Source: Streptomyces griseus | Lineage (GTDB): Bacteria > Actinomycetota > Actinomycetes > Streptomycetales > Streptomycetaceae | DNA length: 64,000 nt | NCBI RefSeq assembly: GCF_001715295.1 | Contig: NZ_MDKB01000001.1 | Span: 1,110,866-1,174,865 of the forward strand | Reading direction: 5' to 3' | Shown: positions 8,265 to 17,199 of the stretch, piece by piece | How positions within the stretch are numbered: the stretch's first letter is position 1 | How the letters are laid out: every line of letters begins with the position of its first letter | Position numbers and translations under genes: made by a program | Notes under the pieces: model-generated | Seen by the model: only the letters and a program-made list of their open reading frames with translations | The model's database searches: none | What the model was told of the DNA's origin: nothing

Positions 8265-8931
8265 CGTGCGGGGGCGTACGCCCGGACAAGGACTCGCACA
8301 CCGATGACCGGCGCGTACCTCGCTCGGGGCGGGTGCGTGCAGGCGCCCGCGCATCGGCCGTGCGTCGGCGGACCGAACGGCCCGTGTCTGCGCACGGACG
8401 TCCGTGCTCCGGCCGTCGGCTGTCGCTGAATCTCCGCTTCGGGGGCGTCGTCCAGCCGGATGTCACCGACGTCGTGCCGAACAATGGCCTTCACGGGGCT
8501 CCCTCCGGGATGTCCCATGACACGCCGTCCGGGCACCCCGCCCTCGAATCGATATACAGCTAGATGTCCGGCTTGCTCTCTTGCGGGATGCTCCTCGCCC
8601 CCCTCTCGGTCTCACGGGCCGCCGGACGGAACGGCCCGTCCATGACGTGCGTGCCTCGCACGCGCGAGCGAGGTCCGGACTCCTGTCCCGCGAGGCTGCG
8701 GTGGGGATTCGGCTACCTGTGCGAGGCGTCATCCCGGAGCGGGACGCCGGGCGGGCAACTTCGACAACTGTGCGCCGGGCGGGGGTGATCCGCGACTACC
8801 GTGGGTTGCCGGTGATCAACGGTGGGCTCATATCGGTCGGGTCTGTCAGGCCGTTGACCCGTGCCTGACCGACCCCCGTAGGCGCACCGGACGAAAGCCG
8901 GTTCCCGGTGCCCCGCGTACCGAGGACGACC
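8265..8931. other. Gene-poor gap between gvp and cvn operons
   Basis: Nothing convincing is seen on the plus strand. On the minus strand only a short alcohol-dehydrogenase-like start is visible (8405-8494, listed separately). The last ~100 bases must hold the promoter of the conservon. Confidence 0.5.
8405..8494 (-). pseudogene. N-terminal stub of a zinc alcohol dehydrogenase
   Basis: Reading from GTG 8494, which follows a GGAGGGAG ribosome binding site, gives VKAIVRHDVGDIRLDDAPEA and then EIQRQPTAG. This resembles the first strand pair of zinc-dependent, formaldehyde-dehydrogenase-like alcohol dehydrogenases (MKAxxxxGxxDIRxxDxPxPxIxxPTDA). Similarity ends after about 30 codons and no cofactor or zinc motif follows. 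It is probably the remnant of a deleted gene, although a chance match cannot be excluded. Confidence 0.4.
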
Positions 8932-10815
8932 ATGTCTCTACTTCGCGCCCCCTCCGCGCGACCGGAACGCCGCGAAGGCGGGCGGCACGGCCGCCCGGGC
9001 GGCCGGGCGCACCCGGCCGCGGGCCGGCCGCGCTCCGCACCGCACGCCCCCGACGCCCGCCTACGGCAGCAGATGCGGCGCACGGCCCTCCTGCCGGTCG
9101 TCGCCGCCGTGCTGAGCGGAACCGCGGCCGTCATCTTCACCGTGCGGTTCGCCGGTGTCCGGCCGTCCGGCAGCCTTCTGGCGGCGCTCGGCGGCTCGGC
9201 GGCGCTGGCCGTCGCGGCGGTGGCCGCGGCCTTCCTGGGAGCCGACCGGGCCGCCGCCGGCGTGGTCGACCGCTGCCTCGCCCTCCGGCGCACCAGCGCC
9301 CGGTACGTCTCCGACCTGGAGCGGTTCGTCGACCAGCTCCACGAGGGCGGACCCGTGCCTCCCGGATCGGCCGGACCGCCCACCGCCCCCGACGGTGACC
9401 CCTTCGACCTGCTCGCCCAGGACATGGGGCGGGCACAGGACGGAGCCGTGGCCGCCGTCGTCCGGGCGTCCCAGCTGTTCAGGAACGCCGGGAACGAACA
9501 GAAGGTCGAGGTCTTCGTCAATCTGGCGCGGCGCCTGCAATCCCTCGTGCACCGGGAGATCCAGATCCTCGACGAGCTGGAGCACCGGGTGGAGGACCCC
9601 GATCTGCTCAAGGGCCTCTTCCACGTCGACCACCTCGCGACCCGCGTCCGCCGGCACGCCGAGAACCTCGCGGTCCTCGGCGGAGCGGTCTCGCGGCGGC
9701 AGTGGAGCAGTCCGGTCACCGTCACGGAGGTGCTGCGCTCGGCGATCGCCGAGGTCGAACAGTACCCGCGGGTCAAGCTGGTGCCACCGCTCGACGGCAC
9801 GCTGCGCGGCCACGCCGTCGCCGATGTGATCCACCTGCTCGCCGAACTCGTCGAGAACGCGACCGTGTTCTCCGCCCCCCACACCCAGGTGCTGCTGCGG
9901 GCGCAGCGCGTGACCGCCGGACTCGCCCTGGAGGTCGAGGACCGCGGACTCGGCATGCCCGTTCCCGAGCAGAAGCGGATGAACGACCTCCTGTCCGACC
10001 CCGACCAGGTCAACGTGGCCCATCTGCTGGAGGACGGCAGGATCGGCCTGTTCGTCGTCGCGTCGCTGGCCCGCAGGCACGGCATCGCCGTACGGCTCCA
10101 GAGCAACATCTACGGCGGAACGCAGGCGGTGCTCGTACTGCCGCAGGTCCTCCTGGGCATCGACACCGAGGCGCAGGACCGTACCGGCGAGATGCCCGTC
10201 CCGCAGCCGTCCGCCAGGCCCACCGGTGCCGCGCACCCGGACGCGCCGCCCCCCTCGCCCCGGCAGTCCGCGCCCGGGCACGACCGGCCCGGTGGACAGA
10301 CCGGCCGCCAGGGCGAGGCGCCGCCGCTTCCCCTGCGCGCCGAACGCGTCGACCGGGCGAACCCCGCCACGGGCGCGCCGGCCGCAGGCGCCCCGGGGTT
10401 GAGGGACGCATCCCCGGACCGCCCGCAGCTTCCCCGGCGCAGCAACCAGGAGCATCTGGCTCCTCAGCTCAGGCAGGCCCCCGCCCCGCGGGTGGAGGAC
10501 GGGAACGCCCTGCACGACCCCGGCCTGCTGGCCGCCTTCCGGAGGGGCATCGACCTAGCCGAGGCCCGGTCGGCGGACGACCTGGTGGCCGCATCCCCGC
10601 ACGACCCGGCCTCAGCCCTGCCGCGGCAGGCGGCGCCGAGCGCCGCCACGGGCACGGCGACGGGTGAGGGGCCCCCGCTCTCCGTCGGAGCGCAGCGCGG
10701 TCACGGCCTCGCCCCACTGCCGGTCCGCGGTCTCGCCGCCCCGGCGGAACCGGGCGGCTCTTCCGGGCCGCGGCCGCGGCTGCCCGGCCAGGACCGGGCG
10801 AGCGGGCCGGGGTGA
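8932..10815 (+). CDS. cvnA: Conservon sensor-kinase-like ATPase CvnA
   Basis: This 627-residue membrane-bound histidine-kinase-like protein begins with a basic N-terminus. Two hydrophobic segments follow (residues ~48-68 and ~78-105), then a helical linker and a GHKL ATPase domain. The ATPase N box is LLAELVENATVFSAPHT (residues ~301-317), the G1 box is VEDRGLGMP, and the G2-like region is GLFVVASLARRHGIAV. No clear phospho-acceptor H-box is seen. The last ~200 residues are Pro/Arg-rich and disordered. ATG 8932 follows a CGAGGAC site. In Streptomyces conservons this protein pairs with CvnB, C and D in a complex likened to eukaryotic GPCR/G-protein systems. Confidence 0.9.
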   Translation: MSLLRAPSARPERREGGRHGRPGGRAHPAAGRPRSAPHAPDARLRQQMRRTALLPVVAAVLSGTAAVIFTVRFAGVRPSGSLLAALGGSAALAVAAVAAAFLGADRAAAGVVDRCLALRRTSARYVSDLERFVDQLHEGGPVPPGSAGPPTAPDGDPFDLLAQDMGRAQDGAVAAVVRASQLFRNAGNEQKVEVFVNLARRLQSLVHREIQILDELEHRVEDPDLLKGLFHVDHLATRVRRHAENLAVLGGAVSRRQWSSPVTVTEVLRSAIAEVEQYPRVKLVPPLDGTLRGHAVADVIHLLAELVENATVFSAPHTQVLLRAQRVTAGLALEVEDRGLGMPVPEQKRMNDLLSDPDQVNVAHLLEDGRIGLFVVASLARRHGIAVRLQSNIYGGTQAVLVLPQVLLGIDTEAQDRTGEMPVPQPSARPTGAAHPDAPPPSPRQSAPGHDRPGGQTGRQGEAPPLPLRAERVDRANPATGAPAAGAPGLRDASPDRPQLPRRSNQEHLAPQLRQAPAPRVEDGNALHDPGLLAAFRRGIDLAEARSADDLVAASPHDPASALPRQAAPSAATGTATGEGPPLSVGAQRGHGLAPLPVRGLAAPAEPGGSSGPRPRLPGQDRASGPG

Positions 10816-10943
10816 GCCGTGAACGGAGCGAGCCGGGCGGAGCGTCCGGTCCCGGCCCCGCGTGGAGCCGGCCCGGACGACCGCTCCGCTCGGCCCGGCC
10901 TCCCGCCCCTTCGACCGACAACATCCCAAGGAGTAGATGCACC

Positions 10944-11378
10944 ATGACGAGCGAAATGCCGTCCGGTCAGGTCTCGGACCTCGACTGGCTGCTGAGCGGG
11001 CTGGTACAGCGCGTGCCCTACACACGCAGTGCCGTCCTCCTCTCGGCCGACGGCCTGGTGAAATCCGTCCACGGCATGGACGCCGACAGTGCCGACCACA
11101 TGGCGGCCCTCGCCGCCGGCCTGTACTCCCTCGGCCGCAGTGCCGGCGCCCGCTTCGGCGACAACGGTGACGTGCGGCAGGTCGTCGTCGAGCTCGACTC
11201 GACCCTCCTGTTCGTGTCCACCGCCGGATCGGGAACCTGCCTCGCCGTCCTCGCCGGCCGGGAGGCGGATGCCGCCGTCCTCGGCTACGAGATGGCCATG
11301 CTGGTCAAGAGCGTCCGCCCCTATCTGATGACGCCGCTCCGGCAGCCGGCCGGAGCGTCGTTCACCCCGGGGCCGTGA
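10944..11378 (+). CDS. cvnB: Roadblock/LC7 protein CvnB
   Basis: This 144-residue roadblock/LC7 domain protein has LDWLLSGLVQRVPYTRSAVL at the start, LLSADGLVKS, the central AALAAGLYSLGRSA helix and VVVELDSTLLFVSTAGSGTC in the second sheet. An AAGGAG site lies 10 nt before the ATG. In conservons CvnB modulates the GTPase CvnD, as roadblock proteins do for MglA-type GTPases. It is separated by 128 nt from cvnA and overlaps cvnC by 4 nt. Confidence 0.92.
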   Translation: MTSEMPSGQVSDLDWLLSGLVQRVPYTRSAVLLSADGLVKSVHGMDADSADHMAALAAGLYSLGRSAGARFGDNGDVRQVVVELDSTLLFVSTAGSGTCLAVLAGREADAAVLGYEMAMLVKSVRPYLMTPLRQPAGASFTPGP

Positions 11379-11752
11379 GGATGGCGGCCCCGCAGGAAGG
11401 GCCGTTGCTCGACGACGAGGCCGGCCGCCTCGTCCGCCCGTACACCGTGAGCAACGGCCGGACGCAGCCGACGACCGTGCTCGACCTGCTCTCCCTGGTG
11501 ATGGCGACGGGGAGCGCGCCACAGACCCCTCTCGGGCCCGAACACACCGTTGCCCTGGGGCTGTGCGAGGCCCCCACCTCCGTGGCCGAGATCGCCGCCC
11601 ACCTCCGGTTGCCCGCGGTCGTCACCAAGGTCCTCCTCTCTGACCTGGTCGACTGCGGTGCGGTCACCGCCCACGCCCCCGCCTTCCATGACATGCCCAC
11701 CGACCGATCCCTGCTGGAGGCAGTGCTCGATGGTCTACGACGACAGCTCTGA
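11375..11752 (+). CDS. cvnC: DUF742 protein CvnC
   Basis: This 125-residue DUF742 protein shows the family pattern DEAGRLVRPYTVSNGRTQP, then LCEAPTSVAEIAAHLRLPA and VTKVLLSDLVDCGAV, a winged-helix-like fold. The GTG at 11375 overlaps cvnB; the ATG at 11381 is an alternative start two codons on. The role inside the Cvn complex is unknown, and a DNA-binding-type fold has been suggested only from sequence. Confidence 0.92.
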   Translation: MRMAAPQEGPLLDDEAGRLVRPYTVSNGRTQPTTVLDLLSLVMATGSAPQTPLGPEHTVALGLCEAPTSVAEIAAHLRLPAVVTKVLLSDLVDCGAVTAHAPAFHDMPTDRSLLEAVLDGLRRQL

Positions 11753-12350
11753 CAGCGCCGGAAGCTCCGAGTACTTCCCCGTTGCCCTCAAAGTCCTGGT
11801 GGCCGGTGGGTTCGGCGTGGGGAAGACGACGTTCGTGGGGGCTGTCAGCGAGATCGCCCCGCTGAGCACCGAGGAACTCCTGACCCAGGTCAGCGTGGCC
11901 ACCGACAGTCTCGAAGGCGTCGAGTCCAAGACGGCGACCACCGTGGCCATGGACTTCGGCCGGATCACACTCTCCGAGCAGCACGTGCTCTACCTCTTCG
12001 GGACACCCGGCCAGGAGCGCTTCTGGTTCATGTGGGACGAACTCTCCAAGGGTGCGCTGGGTGCCGTGGTGCTGGCCGACACACGACGGCTGGCGGAGTG
12101 CTTCCCCGCCGTCGACTTCTTCGAGCGCCGGGGCATCGGATTCATCGTCGCGGTCAACCAGTTCGACGGCGCCTACCACTACGAACCGGACGAGGTGCGG
12201 GTGGCCCTCGACCTGATGCCCGACGTACCGGTCGTCCTGTGCGACGCCCGGATCGCCAGCTCCGGGACGGGGGCCCTGGTCACTCTCGTCCAGCACCTGA
12301 TCAACGCCACGGCACCGGCACCGCTGTCCGGCTCCGGAGTCCCCCGGTGA
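11730..12350 (+). CDS. cvnD: Ras-like GTPase CvnD
   Basis: This 206-residue small GTPase has a Walker A/G1 motif GGFGVGKTTFVG (residues ~24-35), a G3-like region FGTPGQERFWFMWDELSKGA, and a G4-like NQFDGA where classical Ras has NKxD. ATG 11730 lies inside cvnC, with a 23-nt overlap that is usual for this gene order. It is the output module of the conservon. No cytochrome P450 gene (cvnE) follows, unlike several S. coelicolor conservons; the next gene is a convergent TetR. Confidence 0.93.
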   Translation: MVYDDSSDSAGSSEYFPVALKVLVAGGFGVGKTTFVGAVSEIAPLSTEELLTQVSVATDSLEGVESKTATTVAMDFGRITLSEQHVLYLFGTPGQERFWFMWDELSKGALGAVVLADTRRLAECFPAVDFFERRGIGFIVAVNQFDGAYHYEPDEVRVALDLMPDVPVVLCDARIASSGTGALVTLVQHLINATAPAPLSGSGVPR

Positions 12351-12396
12351 TCCTTCACGGGGCCGTCCGGACCGTCCCGACCGTCGGCCCGGCCGC

Positions 12397-13122
12397 TCAG
12401 GACAGCGCGAAGCAGTCCGCCAGGAGACCCAGCTGGGCGGCGAGCAGTGTTCCACCGCTGTGCCCCATCCCGGCGAACTGCCCCGCCGCCTCGAGGCCCA
12501 CCGAACCGTGCAGCTGCGCCCATACGAGGACTGCTCCTGCCAGGGCGGCCGCCGGCCGTGCCGAGTCACGGGCGGCATCCGGCACGTAGTCGGCCACCCA
12601 TGCGGCCACCGCGTCGTCACCCGCGTGCCAGGCCGACATCTCCGCCACCAGGCCGCTGATCCCCGCGCCGGGTTCCCCGGCCGCGAACACGGGCAGGAAC
12701 GGCCCGAGCACCGCGCGGGCACGGTCCCGGGTGTCGTCCGGGGCGACATACCCCGGGACCGGCGCGCCCTGGATCAGCAGATAGCGGTGCGGCTCCGCGA
12801 CCGCCCAGGCCCGGTAGGCGCCGGCCAGCGTGCTCAGCCGTGCGCGAGGTCCCTGCGCGGCGGCGTCGGCCTGCGCCACGGCCTGCGCCACGGCCGCGGC
12901 GGCGTCGTCGTACGCGTCCCTGATCAGAGCGCTCAGCAGGTCCTCCCGGCTGGCGAAGTACCGGTAGAGCGCGGGACCCGAGAGTCCCATCTCCTTGGCG
13001 ATCCTGGTCAGCGCGAGCGCCGCCACGCCCGATTCGGCCAGCTGCCGCAGGGCGGTGTCCTTGATCTCGGACCGGGTCTGCTCCCGGTACCGGGCCCGCG
13101 GGCTGTCCTTGGTTCGGTCCAC
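12397..13122 (-). CDS. TetR/AcrR family regulator
   Basis: This 241-residue protein has a TetR helix-turn-helix at residues ~14-60 (QTRSEIKDTALRQLAESGVA, LTRIAKEMGLSGPALYRYFA) and an all-alpha ligand-binding half ending in a GTLLAAQLGLL helix, resembling the WHG-containing TetR_C group. GTG 13122 follows GAAGGAG. It is divergent from the NAD-dependent epimerase gene at 13320, so it probably represses that gene and itself from the shared 197-nt intergenic region. The ligand is unknown. Confidence 0.9.
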   Translation of the reverse strand: MDRTKDSPRARYREQTRSEIKDTALRQLAESGVAALALTRIAKEMGLSGPALYRYFASREDLLSALIRDAYDDAAAAVAQAVAQADAAAQGPRARLSTLAGAYRAWAVAEPHRYLLIQGAPVPGYVAPDDTRDRARAVLGPFLPVFAAGEPGAGISGLVAEMSAWHAGDDAVAAWVADYVPDAARDSARPAAALAGAVLVWAQLHGSVGLEAAGQFAGMGHSGGTLLAAQLGLLADCFALS

Positions 13123-13221
13123 GGGGTGGCTCCTTCGTGCGGATACGGACGGTGCGGCCCTGGTGGCCTAGCCCCACTCACTTCCGTTACGGAGTCTAAC
13201 AAGAGGCATTGTGATGGCGCG

Positions 13222-13233
13222 TAACTCTGGTTA
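13222..13233. promoter_or_regulatory. Candidate TetR operator between divergent genes
   Basis: TAAC-TCTG-GTTA is a short perfect dyad in the only AT-richer part of the intergenic region, next to a TATGCT -10-like sequence at 13232. Position and symmetry fit a TetR site, but the dyad is short. Confidence 0.35.
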
Positions 13234-13319
13234 TGCTCTCTAGCGAAAGTGATGCGACGCAACAGTCATCGTCCCGACGGTCACGGCCATCGCCTCCCCG
13301 ACGCTCAGAAGGAGCAGTC

Positions 13320-14285
13320 ATGACTGCCACGCCCGCTCTGCACACCGTCCTGGGCGCCGGTCCCGCCGGCACCGCCCTCGCCCGTGAACTCGTGACGCGG
13401 GGCCACCGCGTGCGCCTGGTCGACCGGAAGGCGGCGGGACCGGCCGCGGAGGGTGTCGCCCGTTTCGCGGCCGACGTCTCGACGGCCGCGGGGGCGCGCT
13501 CCGCCGTCGAGGGTGCGGCCGTCGTGTACCACTGCGTCAACGTCGGCTACCACCTGCAGGTCGAGGTCATGCCCCGAATACAGGAGGCCGTCGTGGACGC
13601 GGTGGCTTCGGCCGGCGGGCGGCTCGTCGTCCTGGACACGCTCTACCCGTACGGTGAGACGCACGGCGCCGTGATGACCGAGCGGACCCCGTGGAACGCG
13701 ACCAGCCGCAAGGGGCTGATGCGGGCGGAACTCGATGCCCGATACCTCGCCGCCCACGCGGAGGGCAGGCTCCGCGTCGTACTGGGTCGTTCCGCCGACT
13801 TCGTCGGCCCCGGTGTCCTCAACTCCACGCTGGGTGGCGCGGTCTTCCCCGCAGCGCTTACCGGGGGCGAGGTCCCGGCCCTCGGTGACATCGACCTGCC
13901 GCACAGCTACACGTACATCGGCGACGTCGCCACCGGACTCGCCACCCTCGGGGAGCACCCGGAAGGTGACGGGCGGGTGTGGCACCTGCCCACGGCCCCG
14001 GCACTCACCACGCGCCGCATCCTCTCGATGATCGAGGAGCGCGTCGGGCGCCCCCTGGACGTCACCGTCGTGCCCGAGCCGCGGCCCTTCGGCCCGTTCG
14101 ACGAGGTGTTCATGGCGGAGTACGCCGAGATGTTCTACCAGCACACCGAAGAGCAGACGGTCGACTCGTCGGCCATCGAGGAGGCGTTCGGGCTGACCCC
14201 CACGCCGCTGGCCGAAACCCTGGACGCCACCCTCGCCTGGTACGGAGAGTTCCTCGCCGCCCACGCCCGGCGGGGCGACCGCTGA
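13320..14285 (+). CDS. NAD-dependent epimerase/dehydratase
   Basis: This 321-residue extended-SDR protein has a nucleotide motif at the N-terminus, VLGAGPAGTALARELVTRGH, in the GxxGxxG form of atypical members. Aspartate-containing VRLVDRK follows strand 2. The usual YxxxK catalytic pair is not obvious; the LYPYGETHG segment (residues ~105-113) sits where Tyr is expected. ATG 13320 follows AGAAGGAG. Close relatives act on nucleotide sugars or small carbonyls. The substrate is unknown, and TetR control suggests an inducible detoxification or modification step. Confidence 0.85.
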   Translation: MTATPALHTVLGAGPAGTALARELVTRGHRVRLVDRKAAGPAAEGVARFAADVSTAAGARSAVEGAAVVYHCVNVGYHLQVEVMPRIQEAVVDAVASAGGRLVVLDTLYPYGETHGAVMTERTPWNATSRKGLMRAELDARYLAAHAEGRLRVVLGRSADFVGPGVLNSTLGGAVFPAALTGGEVPALGDIDLPHSYTYIGDVATGLATLGEHPEGDGRVWHLPTAPALTTRRILSMIEERVGRPLDVTVVPEPRPFGPFDEVFMAEYAEMFYQHTEEQTVDSSAIEEAFGLTPTPLAETLDATLAWYGEFLAAHARRGDR

Positions 14286-14438
14286 CCCCACGGTGCGAAC
14301 CTCGCGGGGTACGGCTCCCGCCCCGGCGCCGAGCGTGTGCGCGGCCGGTCCGGCAAACGGGTTCGTGACCACCCTTCCAAGTGCGGTATTGTTCTCATGC
14401 GCGTTCAGCCAGGGGAAAGCCCCAGGTCAGACGGGCAG

Positions 14439-14512
<74 letters not shown>

Positions 14513-14531
14513 CTGGAGACAGTCGCAGGTC

Positions 14532-14565
14532 AGGGCCGGTGTCGGAGTGATCCGACACCGGCCCT
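14532..14565 (+). terminator. Hairpin after tRNA-Pro copy 1
   Basis: A perfect 15-bp stem (14532-14546 with 14551-14565) has a GTGA tetraloop, 19 nt downstream of the tRNA. The second tRNA copy has a hairpin of the same size with compensating base changes. Confidence 0.85.
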
Positions 14566-14618
14566 CGGCTGTTCCTGGGGACCTGTGGGGCGCGACCGGC
14601 GTCAGCGGGTGAGTGTGA

Positions 14619-14724
14619 GAGCGCCGTCGAGCCGTTGGGACACGCCGCGACGCACGCTCCGGAGCCGAGGCAGGTCGCGGCGTCGAACGCCGCGTCGGCG
14701 TACGCCTTCGGTACGGGCACGGTG
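14619..14724 (-). pseudogene. Relic of succinate dehydrogenase iron-sulfur subunit
   Basis: The minus-strand frame reads VPVPKAYADAAFDAATCLGS and GACVAACPNGSTAL. This matches the C-terminal half of an SdhB/FrdB cluster-binding motif (FDAAxCIGCGACVAACPNGSA). Only ~35 codons remain, and the second cysteine of CxxCxxC is changed to Ser. Random sequence lies on both sides. It is a fossil fragment lying between the tRNA hairpin and the DUF488 gene. Confidence 0.7.
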
Positions 14725-14784
14725 TGAGCGTCGGGTGCGTCACCGGTCGGGGCGCCCGTAACCTGCCCCTCGTCCCTGTCGAAG

Positions 14785-15147
14785 TCAGCTCCGGAGCAAC
14801 TCGGCGAGGACTTCGGCTTCACTGATGGCGGACTGCTTGGTCGCGGTGAGCAGCGTCAGCGTCCGGCCCTTCGCCAGTTCGCGGAGGTGCGCCAGCGCCT
14901 GCGCACGCTCCGGGTCGTCCAGCTCGCGGCGGTAGCGGCGGCCGAATTCCTCGAAGCGGTCCGGATCGTGGTGGTACCACTTGCGCAGCTGCGTGGACGG
15001 GGCGACCTGCTTGCACCACTCGTCCAAGTCGGCCTTGGCCTTGGTCAGCCCTCGTGGCCAGATCCGGTCGACCAGCACGCGCGTGCCGTCCCCCCGCGCC
15101 GGCTCCTCGTATGCCCTCCGTACCTGTACCTTGTGCTTCGCAGCCAC
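14785..15147 (-). CDS. DUF488 family protein (YeaO-like)
   Basis: This 120-residue protein carries the DUF488 signature: VRRAYEEPARGDGTRVLVDR-IWPRGLTK (split at the hyphen), DEWCKQVAPSTQLRKWYHHD, and LLTATKQSAISEAEVLAELL at the C-terminus, where the family usually has LLYAARD. GTG 15147 follows GAGGAGG and was chosen over an opening 29 codons upstream that adds non-homologous Arg-rich sequence. The biochemical function of the family is unknown. Confidence 0.85.
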   Translation of the reverse strand: MAAKHKVQVRRAYEEPARGDGTRVLVDRIWPRGLTKAKADLDEWCKQVAPSTQLRKWYHHDPDRFEEFGRRYRRELDDPERAQALAHLRELAKGRTLTLLTATKQSAISEAEVLAELLRS

Positions 15148-15267
15148 CAGCGGCCTCCTCACGGTCCTTCCACACGGCGTCCTTCGGCTGCGGCCCACGC
15201 TGCGCTCCCGTCCCGCCGGGGCCGGGGCGTTCACGGGGAGCGCCTACGGCGTTGGCTGCGCCGGTCA

Positions 15268-15746
15268 CTCAGGGCGCTCCACCCTTCGGGGCCTGCCTTC
15301 CGCGGCGCAGGCATGCCCCGCGGAGGGCAGCCCGGAAATCGACGCCCAGTGCCCAGCGATGGAGCGACACTCGCGGAGCTTGCTCGCCGCGATCATCGAA
15401 ACTCGGCAGTCGCACCTGGCCCGACGGCGCGTGTGCACCTTCCAGCCTGCCCCCGCCGGCCCGCAGACACCAGCGCTCGGACCCTGCCTGCTCACCGCCC
15501 GGTCCCAGGCCGACCACGACCACAGTGGGGCAAGCGGTACGCGGCGGAGAATCGAGATCCGGAAGGTACCCGGGGTGCGGAGGCCGGGATCGCGCGGGCG
15601 GAGACCTTCGGGCCAGGATGCACGCCCTCCCCGCCGACCGGCCGCCTTCCGGACCTACCTCGATCAGCATGAGACCCGGCCGAAGTCCTGGCACACTCCT
15701 GGCACCTGACCCCGGCAACTGCAAGAGTCCCGACAGAGTCGAGCAA
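15268..15746. other. No gene identified
   Basis: This stretch lies between the DUF488 gene and the MITE-like element. Frames are open on both strands because of high GC, but no translation shows a recognisable domain and third-position GC bias is not consistent in any frame. I see no gene here. Confidence 0.4.
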
Positions 15747-15909
15747 AGGGCTGTCCCGCACTTCCCGGTGGATCGGCGCGCGGCGTCGGACGCGGCGCGT
15801 CGCGCGGCGGAGGCATGTCCGCATACCGGAATGCCTAGGGACGCGCCGACAACCCGGAGAGGTGCCGTAGCTGTCGTCGCGGGCCCGCCGGGAAGTGCGG
15901 GACAGCCCT
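15747..15909. mobile_element. 163-bp MITE-like element with 22-bp inverted ends
   Basis: The ends at 15747-15768 and 15888-15909 are perfect 22-bp inverted repeats, reading AGGGCTGTCCCGCACTTCCC inward at the left. Inside lie two further nested dyads: GGCGCGTC 15794/GACGCGCC 15840 and AGGCAT 15811/ATGCCT 15831, so the whole element can fold into one long hairpin. There is no coding capacity. The right end shares GTGCCGTAGCTGT and GCGGGACAG with a second copy at 21181-21236. I saw no clear target-site duplication. The right end touches the stop codon of the SDR gene. Confidence 0.65.
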
Positions 15910-16796
15910 CAGGCGGTGATGGTTGCGCTGTCACCTGCGGTCACCGCGAATGAGGCACCGCTCACCATCCGGGCGCCCTCCGAGGCAAGGAACACGACGA
16001 CAGGTGCTACATCAGCGGGTTCGATCCACGGCACACCAAGTGAGCTCTTGGTTGTAAGGAGATGCTCGGCCGTCGCTTCGTCCTGGTGGGGGTCTCCGCT
16101 CGGTTGGCCCCCGGCGGTGCTGATCGCTTGGGCGTAGCGGTCCTCGTGCCTGGTCAGAGGCGTGTCGATCAATCCGGGGATGAGGGCGTTGACGGTGATT
16201 CCATGCGAGCCGAGCTCGAGGGCGGCGGACTTCACCAGCCCGATCAGTGCCCACTTGGAGGCCGAGTAGGCAGCTCCGTTCAGCGTGCCGTGCTGGCCCT
16301 GGGTCGAAGAGGTGACGATGATCCGCCCCGCGCCGCGGTGCACCAGCAGGGGTGCAAAGACCCGCAGGATATTCGCGGTGCCGTTGAGGTTCACGTCGAT
16401 TTGGTCCTGCCAGTCTGCGTCGTCCATCTCCAGCAGCGGCTTGAACGCCTGAATTCCGGCGTTGGCGAAGACGATGTCCACGCCGCCGAACTCGTGCTCG
16501 ATCCGGACGGCGGCGGCGCGGATCGCGTCGATGTCGCGTTGGTCGGCTTCGACGGCGAGCCACCTGCCCCCGGCCTGCCGCACCAACTCGCCGGTGTGTG
16601 CAAGATCCTGGGGGGTTGCGGGGGGATAGTCCAGGATCGGGCTCACCGGCCCGGCAATGTCGATACCTGCGATCCAGATGCCCTGGCGTGCGAGGGCGAG
16701 CGATGCATGCCGCCCGATGCCCCTGGCCGCGCCGGTAACTACCGCGACCCTCGTCCCGGTGTGTCGACCCGGAGATCGGTCCGTCATGCCACTCAT
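15909..16796 (-). CDS. SDR oxidoreductase, mycofactocin-coupled type
   Basis: This 295-residue classical short-chain dehydrogenase has NAD motif VTGAARGIGRHASLALARQG (residues ~18-37), the NAG motif FANAGIQAF, catalytic Ser in VTSSTQGQHG and the YSASK Tyr/Lys pair. After strand 2 it has the extra PPATPQDLAHTGELVRQAGG segment, which is the hallmark of the mycofactocin-coupled SDR subfamily. Those enzymes hold NAD tightly and recycle it with mycofactocin. No mycofactocin genes are in the window. ATG 16796 is preferred over an upstream opening without homology. The stop abuts the MITE-like element. Confidence 0.88.
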   Translation of the reverse strand: MSGMTDRSPGRHTGTRVAVVTGAARGIGRHASLALARQGIWIAGIDIAGPVSPILDYPPATPQDLAHTGELVRQAGGRWLAVEADQRDIDAIRAAAVRIEHEFGGVDIVFANAGIQAFKPLLEMDDADWQDQIDVNLNGTANILRVFAPLLVHRGAGRIIVTSSTQGQHGTLNGAAYSASKWALIGLVKSAALELGSHGITVNALIPGLIDTPLTRHEDRYAQAISTAGGQPSGDPHQDEATAEHLLTTKSSLGVPWIEPADVAPVVVFLASEGARMVSGASFAVTAGDSATITA

Positions 16797-17199
16797 CCCT
16801 GATTCCTGATCGCTGCGGCGCGGCCCGCGTGCCTGGCGGTGGCTCCAGTGTCGTGCCGCGAGCGCCTGCCGGCGAGCGCGGCACGCGGGCCGTGGGTGGT
16901 GAACGGCTGACGCGCGGTGCTGGAGCAGACTCCGGCCTCTCGCACCTGGCGCACACAGCCACGACACCCGTGGTGCGGCCGACAGACCGCGTGCACTACC
17001 GGCGCGCCGGCGTGCCCTACGTCGGGCCCTCCCTCGTCCGCAGCCGGATCGCGCCGCCCCCGGGTGACCGCATCTGACAGGACCGCTGCGACCGCGTCGT
17101 CGTCACGTAGCGCCGTGATGACGGCGGACGCGCCGGAGACTGCACCGCCCGGAACCTCCGCTGCCGCGACCCCGGCAGGACGCTGCGTCACCAGGCGGA

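Noticed and set aside
15054..15953. Protein-coding gene in the gap after DUF488
   Set aside because: The overlapping open frames on both strands have no domain similarity, no good ribosome binding site, and run across the MITE-like element.
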